Positions 1 to 8,880 of a stretch of 64,000 bases of DNA are shown here, piece by piece (position 1 is the stretch's first letter; the number at the start of each line of letters is the position of its first letter). The notes beneath the pieces are model-generated. The model was not told where the DNA came from. It did not search any database and saw nothing but the letters and a program-made list of their open reading frames with translations. This DNA comes from Muribaculaceae bacterium Isolate-013 (NCI) (lineage in GTDB: Bacteria; Bacteroidota; Bacteroidia; Bacteroidales; Muribaculaceae), in the NCBI GenBank assembly GCA_004102785.1, contig SCEJ01000004.1:43407-107406 (forward strand), written 5' to 3'. The position numbers and the translations under genes were made by a program.

Positions 1-821
1 TCGCCTACAAATTCAGGAATGAGCCTTGCGAGTTTATAGATTTGTGCCGGAAGTATCTTGCCGATTTGATGACCGACAATGCGCTCAATCTTCGCTGTCT
101 GCTGCTGTGTGTAGAGAATGAGCGACTGCAATGTTATATCACACTGATAGACGGCCGTCAGTAAGCCTATGCTATCTTTGTCAAGGCTCGGATATTCACT
201 CTTAAGGTCGCATCGCACGTTAACGAGCATCTGCGTGTAGATGTCTTTCACGCCGTCTTCAAAGACATACATATTCTCAACCTCTGAATCTTTGTGCGTC
301 TGGTCTATGAATTGAGCGCGTTCACGTTCATAGTCGCGGCGCAATTCTCTGACGGCACGGCATAGCTTCTTCGCGCCGGTTCTCATCATCGCCGACAATG
401 TTAGAATCGTGTCGGCATAATCCCAAACGAGTTCAGCGATGACAAAAGGCACATACGCGAATCGGAAGAGCGTGTCACGGTCGAGTATCTTTGAGAGTTT
501 CAGCTTCTCGGCTTCTTCGTGCTGTTTGATTGTATCTTTCAGTTCATCAACAATAATACATCTTGCAGATACGCCGCTAAACGGCATATAATTCGGCATA
601 GGGCCTGTTATCGTAGCGGTTGGATGCTGCATCATCGTTTTTGTCAATTCTTGAATTTGGCGTTTCGAGAGTTCTCTCAATTTTGCAGCAAGTTCGGGTG
701 GTATGGTATTGTTTGGTTTCAACATGATTTCGTTTGCATAATCTGCAAATAAAGTTATCATCTTATCTTTCAACAGCTCCAAAGTTTGGAGCGTACACCA
801 GTGAATATGGCCATTGCTCAT
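1..821 (-). CDS. Conserved phage-type protein, partial (runs off left edge)
   Basis: The minus strand stays open from an ATG at 821 to the window edge, giving at least 273 residues; the C-terminus is not in the window. The start overlaps the stop of the upstream methyltransferase gene as ATGA, so the two are translationally coupled. The product is helical and charged, with no signal peptide, membrane segment or recognised motif. It is the most promoter-distal visible gene of the early operon. Function unknown; position next to two DNA methyltransferases suggests an early phage role, by inference only. Confidence 0.75.
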   Translation of the reverse strand, partial: MSNGHIHWCTLQTLELLKDKMITLFADYANEIMLKPNNTIPPELAAKLRELSKRQIQELTKTMMQHPTATITGPMPNYMPFSGVSARCIIVDELKDTIKQHEEAEKLKLSKILDRDTLFRFAYVPFVIAELVWDYADTILTLSAMMRTGAKKLCRAVRELRRDYERERAQFIDQTHKDSEVENMYVFEDGVKDIYTQMLVNVRCDLKSEYPSLDKDSIGLLTAVYQCDITLQSLILYTQQQTAKIERIVGHQIGKILPAQIYKLARLIPEFVG

Positions 822-2500
822 GCTGTCTTTCGTTTTAATCGTTTGACGGCCGAGCATAACGCGGCGCACCATGCACGTGCGATTGTGACTTCTACGGCAT
901 TGCCGATAAACTTCTTTTGGTCTGCTTGTGTGCCAATCAGCACGTAATCCTCAGGGAAGCCCATAATCAGTTTCAGTTCCTGAATTTTGAGCATACGCAT
1001 TTTGATGTCAACGATTCCGTAGAGTGCCATAAACTCTTTAATCTTGACCGTCATAGGACTGTCTGATTCGTAGATTTCAATAGCGATTTGCCCGGATTCA
1101 GTTGCAATGAGATATGGCGGCATTTTATCCATTCGAGCTATCAGGGTAAAGCACGGAGAATCGACTGAGCCGCCGGAAGATGTAAACTGTGGATTCATCA
1201 GATAGTGATGTTTCCTATTCGCTGTGATAACTCGCGAGGGTTCATCAATAGAGCTTCCAACATTTGCAAAGTTGGTATCCATGAGCCACGGTTTCACTGT
1301 TACAAGATGATGCTTCGGATTGGTTGTTACAGTTCCGGCAACTGATTCCACTGAAGATGGCTTGCTGTTGCCATATTGCATATCAAGAAAATTAGTTTGC
1401 ACAAGAGCCATTCTATCATGCGTTGTGAGCGTTGCGGCCGGTGCTTCAACTGATGTATTGAAGCCGTTGCCATAATGTACTGATACAAATGCGTGGTGGT
1501 CTATTGTCGTGATTGTTCCGGCAGGGCCGTCAACTGATATGTTCTTATCATCTGGCGCACCGCTGAATTGCTTTGAGAGAAAAGCCACGGAGCCAAGAGC
1601 AAGCCGCCCTTGCGTTGCTACTGTCGGACATGGTTCATCAACGCTCGGAGGAATGTATTTGCCGGTCTTCTGATTTACGGAGTTATATTTAATCAGGAAT
1701 GATTTCTTACCACCTGCGACAAACTTAATCAGGCCGGCATAGATGCGCGTCAGTGTCTTTTCAGATAGCGGCTTATCGCGGAAGATAGACCGGCCTTCAT
1801 CTTCAAAGTCCAGCACATCACGCACCGGCTTCCATTTCTTCATGCTGCCGAATAGCCCTGATTCGCCATTCTTGCTGTGGGTCGGTTCAGGAAATATGAC
1901 CGGCAACGAGTGTTTGGCGAATATGCCGAAGAATCTCTTTCGTGATGTGTATGCGCCGAAGTCGGCCGCGTTGAGTATGCGATAATCGAAGTCATAGCCG
2001 TAACTCTTGACTTTGCTAACCCAACGCATATATGCCCGGCCTTTATCACGTGAGATAGGTTTGCCGTTCTCATCAATATCTCCCCATGACATAAATTCTT
2101 CGACATTCTCAATCTGAATATAGTCAGGGTCGAGAGCTTCGATGTATCGGAATAGATGCTCGGCAAGTGTCCGGCTGTCTGCATCGCGTGGCTGACCGCC
2201 TTTTGCTTTTGAGAAGTTCGTGCATTCGAGAGATGCCCAAAGCACGGTAAGTGCTTCGGGGTTCTCTCTACGGCATTTGTCGAGATGTGCCACAAGTGGC
2301 GACAATTCAAGTGTTCGGATGTCTTCGGTGAAGTGTAGCGCGTCAGGGTGATTTGATGCGTGTGAAGCTATCGCCTTTGCATCGTGATTGACACACGCGA
2401 TAACCTCAGCGCACTGTTCGCCGTCAACTCTTGCAGAGTTCACGCCGGTTGATGTGCCACCGGCACCGCAAAACAAGTCGATATAAAGTAACTGCTTCAT
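818..2500 (-). CDS. C5-cytosine DNA methyltransferase with repeated target-recognition region
   Basis: Predicted to transfer a methyl group from S-adenosylmethionine to cytosine C5 in DNA. Motif I is IDLFCGAGGTSTG near the N-terminus, the ENV motif occurs as QIENVEEF, and motif VIII as TSRKRFFG. The catalytic loop reads ASLECTNFS: the cysteine is kept but the usual proline before it is Glu. Between motifs VIII and IX about six degenerate repeats of the form S-V/I-D/E-x-P-x-x-T-x-T-T replace a normal recognition domain. I chose the Met at 2500 (MKQLLYIDLF) because the longer form to 2572 runs into the upstream gene. No restriction enzyme is seen nearby, so it is probably an anti-restriction orphan methylase. 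Confidence 0.88.
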   Translation of the reverse strand: MKQLLYIDLFCGAGGTSTGVNSARVDGEQCAEVIACVNHDAKAIASHASNHPDALHFTEDIRTLELSPLVAHLDKCRRENPEALTVLWASLECTNFSKAKGGQPRDADSRTLAEHLFRYIEALDPDYIQIENVEEFMSWGDIDENGKPISRDKGRAYMRWVSKVKSYGYDFDYRILNAADFGAYTSRKRFFGIFAKHSLPVIFPEPTHSKNGESGLFGSMKKWKPVRDVLDFEDEGRSIFRDKPLSEKTLTRIYAGLIKFVAGGKKSFLIKYNSVNQKTGKYIPPSVDEPCPTVATQGRLALGSVAFLSKQFSGAPDDKNISVDGPAGTITTIDHHAFVSVHYGNGFNTSVEAPAATLTTHDRMALVQTNFLDMQYGNSKPSSVESVAGTVTTNPKHHLVTVKPWLMDTNFANVGSSIDEPSRVITANRKHHYLMNPQFTSSGGSVDSPCFTLIARMDKMPPYLIATESGQIAIEIYESDSPMTVKIKEFMALYGIVDIKMRMLKIQELKLIMGFPEDYVLIGTQADQKKFIGNAVEVTIARAWCAALCSAVKRLKRKTA

Positions 2501-2504
2501 GCTG

Positions 2505-4706
2505 TCAGTCAAATAAAGAGGGTATATTGATTTCGGCCTCGGCTTTCTTGATATTCTGCACGGCGGTTGCAAAGTAGCTGTCTTTGAGTTCGCAACCTAT
2601 TCCGCGCCGATTGTTCTTGACGGCCATGTAGATTTCAGAGCCGATACCGAGGAACGGCGTAAAGACAACTTCACCCTCATTGCTCCAGAGATGAATGAGT
2701 CGATTGATGACTTCGAGCTGTAAAGGGCAGATGTGCTTCTCATCGCCCTGCGCCGTGCCCTCAGAGCCGTTGAGTACGTCAGTGCGCTTTATATCCATCC
2801 ACACTGGCGAGGCCCACCTCTGCCACGTTTCAAGCGGAAAGTTATCACGATTGAGATTCACTATCGGCTCCCAATCGGCTTCGTTGCCCTCCCATTTTTT
2901 GAAGATTGTGATATATTCGGCCATTCCGATGCCGGTCTTCGAGCTATCGGATGTTACTTGCTTGTAGAGTAGTCGCTGCGTCTTCGTGCGCTGCATTTCC
3001 AATACCGGGTCGCACCAAATAGTTATTTTTGAGTGCAGCTTGAATTTCTCGGCGAGAACGGCGCGTGTATGCTCCCCGGTAAAGTCATACATACCCGTGT
3101 AGCCGGAAGAGTTCTTATACACTCCGAGGTCTTTTGTGTGTACGCACATGAGCCGACCGGGTTTCAGTATTCGGTAGAGTTCTTTCAGCAAGAATGCGTA
3201 CTGCTTGAAAAACTCATCGTGATTCTCATTGTTGCCCATGTCATGTATGTAGTTCGAGTATGTGAACAACGAGCTGAACGGCGGCGAGAAGATTATCAGG
3301 TCAACGCTGTTGTCGGGGATTCTCGCTATTTCGATAGTAGTATCTCCTTTCATCAGGAATACTTTGTCATCTCGGTATTCCTCATAGGTGTAGTCGTTCA
3401 GAAGTCCGTAGTTGTGTTCATTCACATTACGGTTGATTTCGCGCTGCATTTCTTCAAACTTGCGCTGTTTTTCTTCGATGATTGTACGTGCGTTCTGCAT
3501 CGTGTCGGTTATTATCAAGTGAATATTTACATCGCCATTGCGCCCGAAGCGATATGAGCGTCTTACTTGCTGATAGAAGTCCTCAAAAGAAAAGTCGGGC
3601 GCAACGAATATCTGCGTACCGCATTTTTGAAAGTTCATGCCGTAGCCGCATATCTTCGCTTTCGATATGAGGATTCTGATTTTGCCGGCCGCGAAGTCAA
3701 GTAACCGGCTTTTTTTATCGGTGTCTTTGTCGCTGCCTTTGACTTCAACTGCATCAGGCAATAACTTTCGTAGGATTTCGCCCTCTTCATTCTGCTTTAT
3801 CCATATCAGCACTTGCCCCTCGGTTTCACGTGCGAGTTTGGCGGCGAGTTCAAGGCGTTGCTGCTTCGTTTTACGCAGTTCTGCATTGAAGTTCGTAGCG
3901 TTCACGATGCCTTGAGCGAATAGCATACCCGGCTGTGGCTCGGTTTCGATTTGGTGCTGATGATAGTGTAGCGGTGGCAGTATGAATTTCTTGCCGGTTT
4001 CGATGAATCCGATATCTGCCGGATTCTCAAAAACGATAGCCCAAGACGCTATCCAACCGTAGAAGTCTGCTTTTGCGTGTCCTTTGAGACGGTAATTGTT
4101 CATGCCGTCTTCACGCACAAACCATTTCGAGCGCATATCCTGAGCGTCAAGCACATTGAGAAATTCTGAATGATTACCGATTTCGTTCAGGTCATTAGGC
4201 GAGGGGGTGGCAGAGCAACACAACTTGTAGAGCGTGTGCTTGAACTTATCCGTCAGCTCACGGCGGTAATGGCCTGTGAAGTTCTTCAGGATTGAAGATT
4301 CATCAAGCACAACGCCGACAAACAGTGATTCATCTATGTTATCCAACTGCTCATAGTTGGTAATCACGATTCGGTCTGACGGTGTCATTTCGGAGTAGTG
4401 GCGCATTGTGATGCCGAAGTCTTCGCCCTCTTTGATTGTCTGCTCACTGACCGAGAGGGGCGCGAGAATCAGCACCGGCGCATTTTCATGTTCAGATACG
4501 CGCTTCGCCCATTCGAGTTGCATGAGGGTTTTGCCCTGACCGCAACCGGCGAAAATGCCGCCTTTGCCGAGTTTCAGCATACGGCGCACACAATACTTCT
4601 GAAAGTCGAAAAGGTACGGCGAGAGGTCATTATCCGTGACCTCAAAGCCACTTTCGATTACGTGCGTCTTCTTAGTTTCGAGAAACTGTTGATATTCCGC
4701 GTTCAT
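2505..4706 (-). CDS. SF2 helicase fused to beta-class DNA methyltransferase
   Basis: A 733-residue fusion. The N-terminal ~440 residues are an SF2/SNF2-like helicase with Walker A GCGQGKT, box II LDESS, motif III SATP and motif VI QQVRRSYRFGR. The C-terminal ~290 residues are an amino-methyltransferase (N6-adenine or N4-cytosine) with catalytic SPPF and, later, the SAM motif FLGIGS. This order (catalytic motif before SAM motif) is the beta class. It follows the upstream gene with a 4-bp overlap and precedes the C5 methylase by 4 bp. The fusion may track along DNA while methylating, or remodel it to escape restriction; that is inference. Confidence 0.85.
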   Translation of the reverse strand: MNAEYQQFLETKKTHVIESGFEVTDNDLSPYLFDFQKYCVRRMLKLGKGGIFAGCGQGKTLMQLEWAKRVSEHENAPVLILAPLSVSEQTIKEGEDFGITMRHYSEMTPSDRIVITNYEQLDNIDESLFVGVVLDESSILKNFTGHYRRELTDKFKHTLYKLCCSATPSPNDLNEIGNHSEFLNVLDAQDMRSKWFVREDGMNNYRLKGHAKADFYGWIASWAIVFENPADIGFIETGKKFILPPLHYHQHQIETEPQPGMLFAQGIVNATNFNAELRKTKQQRLELAAKLARETEGQVLIWIKQNEEGEILRKLLPDAVEVKGSDKDTDKKSRLLDFAAGKIRILISKAKICGYGMNFQKCGTQIFVAPDFSFEDFYQQVRRSYRFGRNGDVNIHLIITDTMQNARTIIEEKQRKFEEMQREINRNVNEHNYGLLNDYTYEEYRDDKVFLMKGDTTIEIARIPDNSVDLIIFSPPFSSLFTYSNYIHDMGNNENHDEFFKQYAFLLKELYRILKPGRLMCVHTKDLGVYKNSSGYTGMYDFTGEHTRAVLAEKFKLHSKITIWCDPVLEMQRTKTQRLLYKQVTSDSSKTGIGMAEYITIFKKWEGNEADWEPIVNLNRDNFPLETWQRWASPVWMDIKRTDVLNGSEGTAQGDEKHICPLQLEVINRLIHLWSNEGEVVFTPFLGIGSEIYMAVKNNRRGIGCELKDSYFATAVQNIKKAEAEINIPSLFD

Positions 4707-4969
4707 AGCTTTTTGTCTTGTGGAAATTCGTTAAACCGGCGGCAAATTTCCTCGCCGAACTTGGTTGCATCTTCAAGAGTCGCCTTGAAGTCAACATAAC
4801 GGCCGCTGCTGTATAGCTTTATCTCTCCAATTGGGATATTCCAACCGCAGCCGGGTTCATTCACACATAGCGATACTTCGCCATGATTGTCTGACGGTAC
4901 GCATACAAGGCGCACGTCTTTTGTGTCGAATCTGCCGGAAACGAATCTGATTTTAGGTGTTATCTCCAT
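4703..4969 (-). CDS. Small hypothetical protein
   Basis: 88 residues from the ATG at 4969 (MEITPKIRFV). A longer frame to 5107 would overlap the upstream gene by 125 bp and is unlikely. Its stop overlaps the start of the helicase-methyltransferase gene (ATGA). Beta-strand-rich composition with two cysteines; no recognised domain. Early-operon accessory gene of unknown function. Confidence 0.6.
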   Translation of the reverse strand: MEITPKIRFVSGRFDTKDVRLVCVPSDNHGEVSLCVNEPGCGWNIPIGEIKLYSSGRYVDFKATLEDATKFGEEICRRFNEFPQDKKL

Positions 4970-4982
4970 ATCATTGCGTTGA

Positions 4983-5453
4983 TTAAAATTCGATTTCTTG
5001 TTGTGTAATTGGCTCTTTGTAGTCGGGATGATTCTCCAAGAAGTGAGAACGGAGAGCGTCCGCAATCTTGATTCTCTCATCTGCCGAAACATGATTTTTG
5101 TCTGCATCTGAATTGACTTTCAGAGCCAACTCTAAACTGCCTTGCAGTCGTTTTTCAGCGAGAAAAATTGAATACTCTGAAAACATTCGAGTTGAACCTA
5201 TCGCGTCTGATAATTCGGCGTCGGTCTGCTGCCGAACATAGACGGTATGCTGATATTTTGCGACTGCTCGGAGTGTCCGTTCCTCTCTCATCTTTTCATT
5301 CTCAAAAATGACCGAGATAGCTTCTTTTTTACGGATTTTGCCGACTTTCGCCCAACCGTAGAATACTCGCAGATTCTTTGGCTGTTTACGCTGTCCGAGT
5401 TCTGCTTTATGCTTGTTGTCAAGCATTGCAAGTTTTAATCGTAGACCACTCAT
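4983..5453 (-). CDS. Hypothetical protein, helical
   Basis: 156 residues, basic N-terminal third and helical C-terminal two thirds. The start overlaps the preceding gene's stop by 4 bp. No motif recognised. Conserved-looking operon position between small early genes and the methyltransferases is the only clue to function. Confidence 0.65.
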   Translation of the reverse strand: MSGLRLKLAMLDNKHKAELGQRKQPKNLRVFYGWAKVGKIRKKEAISVIFENEKMREERTLRAVAKYQHTVYVRQQTDAELSDAIGSTRMFSEYSIFLAEKRLQGSLELALKVNSDADKNHVSADERIKIADALRSHFLENHPDYKEPITQQEIEF

Positions 5454-5731
5454 TCTGCGTCCCCTTTCTTGTGAAAGTTTCTGCCGTCTTCATCGAGAAT
5501 GTAAGGGCCATTCTCATTAAAGTCATAGAACAATCCTTCAGGGGTGCTGTAACCGAGATAATCCCAACGGTGCAAATAGTCGTTGTAAGCGTATGAGGCG
5601 ATGTTCTCGCCGCGCTGTTTGGCAAGTTCAAGAGGTCTGCGGCGGATTATTCGCCAATCTGCGGTCTGCCCTTTTTCGATGACATTGCTATATCTGTCAC
5701 GAAACTCATAAGACACAATTTTGCTGCTCAT
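5450..5731 (-). CDS. Small hypothetical protein
   Basis: 93 residues, rich in Tyr, Asp and Asn, with no membrane segment. It overlaps both neighbours by 4 bp, so it belongs to the tightly coupled early operon. I do not recognise the family. Confidence 0.6.
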   Translation of the reverse strand: MSSKIVSYEFRDRYSNVIEKGQTADWRIIRRRPLELAKQRGENIASYAYNDYLHRWDYLGYSTPEGLFYDFNENGPYILDEDGRNFHKKGDAE

Positions 5732-6162
5732 GCCTCACCCCCTTTCTGAATGTCAACTACGACATACGGCATACCGCCGGGGAAGCATTGCCAAAGTCCG
5801 CGTTGAAATACGAATTTGACTGCGCCGATAGCGATGCCGAGAGTAAGTAATTTGTCGCACATCTGATGTAAGTCAGTCCACCAAGTGCCGTCTGCTGTAA
5901 CGCAGAGATTGAGAAATGACCAACCGCCGCCTCCTACCGCGTGAAATTCGCGGGGCAAGCAAGATAACATCGAGAGTATGTTGTCGCGGTTAGCCGTGAC
6001 CTTATCGCGGTTAAAACCGGCTTGGATGACTACGCCGTGAATTACTTGTGTCGCTTTCTCTGATGATTCAGCGAGGCAGTCATAGAATACGGCCTCGACA
6101 TTCTCGGATGTGAGCTGCATCGGCTCACGGAGAGTTATTGCGTTTGCTGTCTGATTTTCCAT
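5728..6162 (-). CDS. Hypothetical protein
   Basis: 144 residues, mixed alpha/beta, with a Gly-rich GGGGW segment near the middle. It overlaps the next gene by 4 bp and is 4 bp downstream of the previous one. No catalytic motif recognised; unknown early phage function. Confidence 0.62.
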   Translation of the reverse strand: MENQTANAITLREPMQLTSENVEAVFYDCLAESSEKATQVIHGVVIQAGFNRDKVTANRDNILSMLSCLPREFHAVGGGGWSFLNLCVTADGTWWTDLHQMCDKLLTLGIAIGAVKFVFQRGLWQCFPGGMPYVVVDIQKGGEA

Positions 6163-6166
6163 TCGA

Positions 6167-6439
6167 TTATCCTTTCATTCTGCCAAGAAAGGCAAGTTTA
6201 AGAATGCCGTACTGACGGCCGATGATTGCAAATTCAAGCATACAATCTTCATCGGCAATGTCATTGATGCGAAGTATCGGGTATCGCTCATTCGGAATAT
6301 TGACAATCCAATAGTCATTCAGAGCGTCTTCATCAACAGTTTCAAAGAACTTGTTAAGACTGTCGAGTAGGTGCTGCTGCAAATAGTTTGTGCTATATGC
6401 TGCTGCGATTTTGTCTTGATTGCGGAGTGCGTATCTCAT
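6167..6439 (-). CDS. Small hypothetical protein
   Basis: 90 residues from the ATG at 6439 (MRYALRNQDK). That start overlaps the upstream stop as ATGA, which decides against the longer frame to 6466. Acidic and helical, no motif recognised. Confidence 0.6.
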   Translation of the reverse strand: MRYALRNQDKIAAAYSTNYLQQHLLDSLNKFFETVDEDALNDYWIVNIPNERYPILRINDIADEDCMLEFAIIGRQYGILKLAFLGRMKG

Positions 6440-6669
6440 TTGATTTCTTCGATGTTGATGTACCAATACGAGAGTGAGCGATTAAATATGCGCACGTTTT
6501 CGATAAAGCCGCGTTCCTTGTCTTCTTCTCGGAGTAATGCAAATTGATTGCTGTATTTGTCGATATATCCGATTGCGTGAAACCACTTGCCGTTGTTGCG
6601 GTTGTAGCCTTTGACAAGTACGTGCATTCCGATTAGCGCGTCAGATAGTTCAAGTTCTTGCCACTTCAT
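6436..6669 (-). CDS. Small hypothetical protein
   Basis: 77 residues with two short beta-rich stretches (ALIGMHVLVKGYN and WFHAIGYIDKY), compatible with a small barrel-like fold. Coupled by 4-bp overlaps on both sides. Function unknown. Confidence 0.55.
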   Translation of the reverse strand: MKWQELELSDALIGMHVLVKGYNRNNGKWFHAIGYIDKYSNQFALLREEDKERGFIENVRIFNRSLSYWYINIEEIK

Positions 6670-7184
6670 CGCGCTTCTCCTTTCTGCAACTCTGCAATAA
6701 GAGTTCGAGCTGCTATTTCTGCATCGTGGGCGGCACTTGTCATAACGCCGTCATCATAACAATCGGTAATTGCCGGATTGCTCAATATGCCGGTCAGTGC
6801 TGCGAGAGCTGCTTCAAACGTGCGCTGCTCCCAATCAATCTCAGGCTCAAATTGCAGAGCGCATGACGGAATCAGTCTACCGTCTACGGCTTTGTACGGA
6901 TAGCCGGTGTATGTCATAGGCTCATCTTGAGGCATGACCTCTACAATTTCGCCGGTGGCTCTGATTCTCGCTTTCTTAAATGTTACCACGCGAGAGCCTA
7001 CACGATGCACACCGTCTTTGAGGCGCGGCTTGATTCTTCCAGCTTCTGCGTCTTGTGATGCCCGGTGCATCCGAGCTTCAGCGGCGACACACGCTTTGCA
7101 GCGGTTCTTGTATGCTTTCGAGAAGTCTTGAATAGACTTCTTTTCGCCGCATACCTCGCATTTCTTTGTTTTTGGTTCAGTCAT
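6666..7184 (-). CDS. Zinc-ribbon protein
   Basis: 172 residues. The N-terminus has two CxxC pairs (CEVCGEKK and RCKACVAA) that probably bind one zinc ion, followed by a basic region. The C-terminal ~55 residues form an acidic helical segment (IDWEQRTFEAALAAL) similar to tails of other small phage early proteins. It lies just downstream of the helicase-loader gene. Probably nucleic-acid or protein binding; substrate unknown. Confidence 0.65.
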   Translation of the reverse strand: MTEPKTKKCEVCGEKKSIQDFSKAYKNRCKACVAAEARMHRASQDAEAGRIKPRLKDGVHRVGSRVVTFKKARIRATGEIVEVMPQDEPMTYTGYPYKAVDGRLIPSCALQFEPEIDWEQRTFEAALAALTGILSNPAITDCYDDGVMTSAAHDAEIAARTLIAELQKGEAR

Positions 7185-7198
7185 ATTGCGTTGTTGAT

Positions 7199-8008
7199 TT
7201 ATCGGCGAGATTCGCCGGTTAGAGTGAGTATGTTGTAAGTCTTGAATCGGTCTTTTAATCGTCCGAATTGGTCGGCAAATTCCTCTTCAAGTTGTTTCTT
7301 GTCAAGATTCGTTGTGAGATGCCCGAACTTTCGTTGGTCGGGTGCTGTCATTGTCCAAATCTCATTTCGTGCGTGAATAAATTCGTTAGTGAGTTGCTTC
7401 GTGTCCATGCCGAAGAATAGTTTGCTTTCAATGCCAATGTCATTCAGGCACACGTTCATCGGCTGTGGCATGAAGCCGGTAGAGTTTTCTTCATTGAAAG
7501 TGTATCGGTCAAGGTTGTTGTGAATTGTGTAGTAATTCACCATTTGCGTAACCGATAGATTGTGAAAGAAATTCGGATTGTTCGTATAGCGCAGATACTC
7601 GGAGAATATCTGCATCATCAGCGTTTTGCCGGTGCCGACACCGCCCATGAGAAGTATATTCTTGCTGACTTTGTGACGCTTGCCAGGAAATACACTCTCG
7701 CATAGGTCGCAGTCGTTGAAATAGTAGAGCAAGAATCGCAAAACATCTTTGTTATGCTCATCTACTACATATTGGCGGCGTTGACCGGCGAGGCAGATGT
7801 TGTTTGCAATATACATCAGCAAGCGCGAATGTACCGTGTAAACGGCCTTGTCCGTTAAGTCTGCAAACGGCTTCTTGCGCCGCTTCATGTCCGCAAGCAC
7901 CCGATTCATTACAGGCTGCAATGTCATTGCAACGGCATTCTCGGCATCGCGCTTCCGCTTTGCTTCGACTTCTGCGATTTGTTCGGGTGTCAATGTTGAA
8001 TCAGTCAT
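7199..8008 (-). CDS. DnaC/IstB-like AAA+ ATPase, helicase loader
   Basis: 269 residues. Walker A is GGVGTGKT in the middle of the protein and a Walker B-like acidic strand follows (VCLNDIGIES). Lys/Arg-rich ends suit DNA or helicase contact. It directly follows a replication-initiator-like gene, the usual partner order for phage initiation modules, so it probably loads the host or phage replicative helicase at the phage origin. The last Walker B acidic residue is not a standard DE pair, so the fit rests on order and Walker A. Confidence 0.78.
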   Translation of the reverse strand: MTDSTLTPEQIAEVEAKRKRDAENAVAMTLQPVMNRVLADMKRRKKPFADLTDKAVYTVHSRLLMYIANNICLAGQRRQYVVDEHNKDVLRFLLYYFNDCDLCESVFPGKRHKVSKNILLMGGVGTGKTLMMQIFSEYLRYTNNPNFFHNLSVTQMVNYYTIHNNLDRYTFNEENSTGFMPQPMNVCLNDIGIESKLFFGMDTKQLTNEFIHARNEIWTMTAPDQRKFGHLTTNLDKKQLEEEFADQFGRLKDRFKTYNILTLTGESRR

Positions 8009-8022
8009 TGCGTTTTGGAGAG

Positions 8023-8880
8023 TTAGTAATCCGAGCCGCCAAAATCAGTATCTGAATAATCTGGAGCTGCCGGAATTGATTTAATTGGTTCTACTGTCTG
8101 CTGAAAAGCGATTGTCGGAAATTCAGTATCCCACCCGGACTGATTTATCCAAGTTTGCAGATGCTTGTATGACGGCACGAATCTTCCGGCGGTCATTGCG
8201 TCTTCGTGGTACTTGATTTCTCTTTTGATTGCCGGAAGTAGCAACGGAATGATTTCGCGCCATGTCTTCGGGTATTTCTTCTTGAAGTTTTCAAACTCTA
8301 TCTTGTGGCCGCGCTTTGTGCCGGGGTAGACTTTGCGGAAGTCTTCAAAAGCCGTTTCGAGTTCTGAAAAATCTTCATCATCGCTTTTTGTTTGTTTTTT
8401 ATCTATAATATTTCTTATATTCTTTATTTCTTTATTTGTGTCCGCTGGGCTGTCCGCTACGTTATCCGCAAGGTTGTCCGCGAGGTTGTCCGCTATTATG
8501 ATTGTTGATTGTGTGCATTGTTCTGACATTTCGCCGTTTAACTTGTCCGAAAGGTTGTCCGCTGCTTGGTGCTTTTCGTAATTGCATATTGTGATTATAC
8601 TGATATTGCGCATTGAGGTCTTTGTAATCATCTTCTCTTCCTGAAGCATCTTCAAAAATGCGATTACGGTATTGTGACCGACCCCCCAACGCTTCACAAG
8701 GTACGAGATTGATGCGACAAGCTGACCGCGTTTGATTTCGATAAGCCGAGAGCCGACAAGTTGCTTTGAATCTTCCCATGAAGCCATGAAGAGCAAGTCA
8801 AGCCACCATTTGAGGCGGTCTGCATCTTGCCAAATCCAATGCTTCGGCAACTCTCGGCTTATCTTAATCCAACCGTTCAT
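8023..8880 (-). CDS. Replication initiator / DnaD-like winged-helix protein
   Basis: 285 residues. The N-terminus (WIKISRELPKHWIW) and the following segment with VKRWGVGHNTVIAFLKML resemble the winged-helix N-domain of phage replisome organisers. A low-complexity linker with repeats of ADNL/ADNV/ADSP, encoded by 12-bp DNA repeats near 8450-8500, separates it from a C-terminal helical domain containing KTWREIIPLLLPAI. It probably binds the origin and recruits the loader encoded next. Origin repeats might lie in the linker-coding DNA, but this was not demonstrable by eye. Confidence 0.72.
   Translation of the reverse strand: MNGWIKISRELPKHWIWQDADRLKWWLDLLFMASWEDSKQLVGSRLIEIKRGQLVASISYLVKRWGVGHNTVIAFLKMLQEEKMITKTSMRNISIITICNYEKHQAADNLSDKLNGEMSEQCTQSTIIIADNLADNLADNVADSPADTNKEIKNIRNIIDKKQTKSDDEDFSELETAFEDFRKVYPGTKRGHKIEFENFKKKYPKTWREIIPLLLPAIKREIKYHEDAMTAGRFVPSYKHLQTWINQSGWDTEFPTIAFQQTVEPIKSIPAAPDYSDTDFGGSDY

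Noticed and set aside
818..4706. Complete restriction-modification system
   Set aside because: Two methyltransferases are present but no endonuclease is visible, so I call them orphan methylases.
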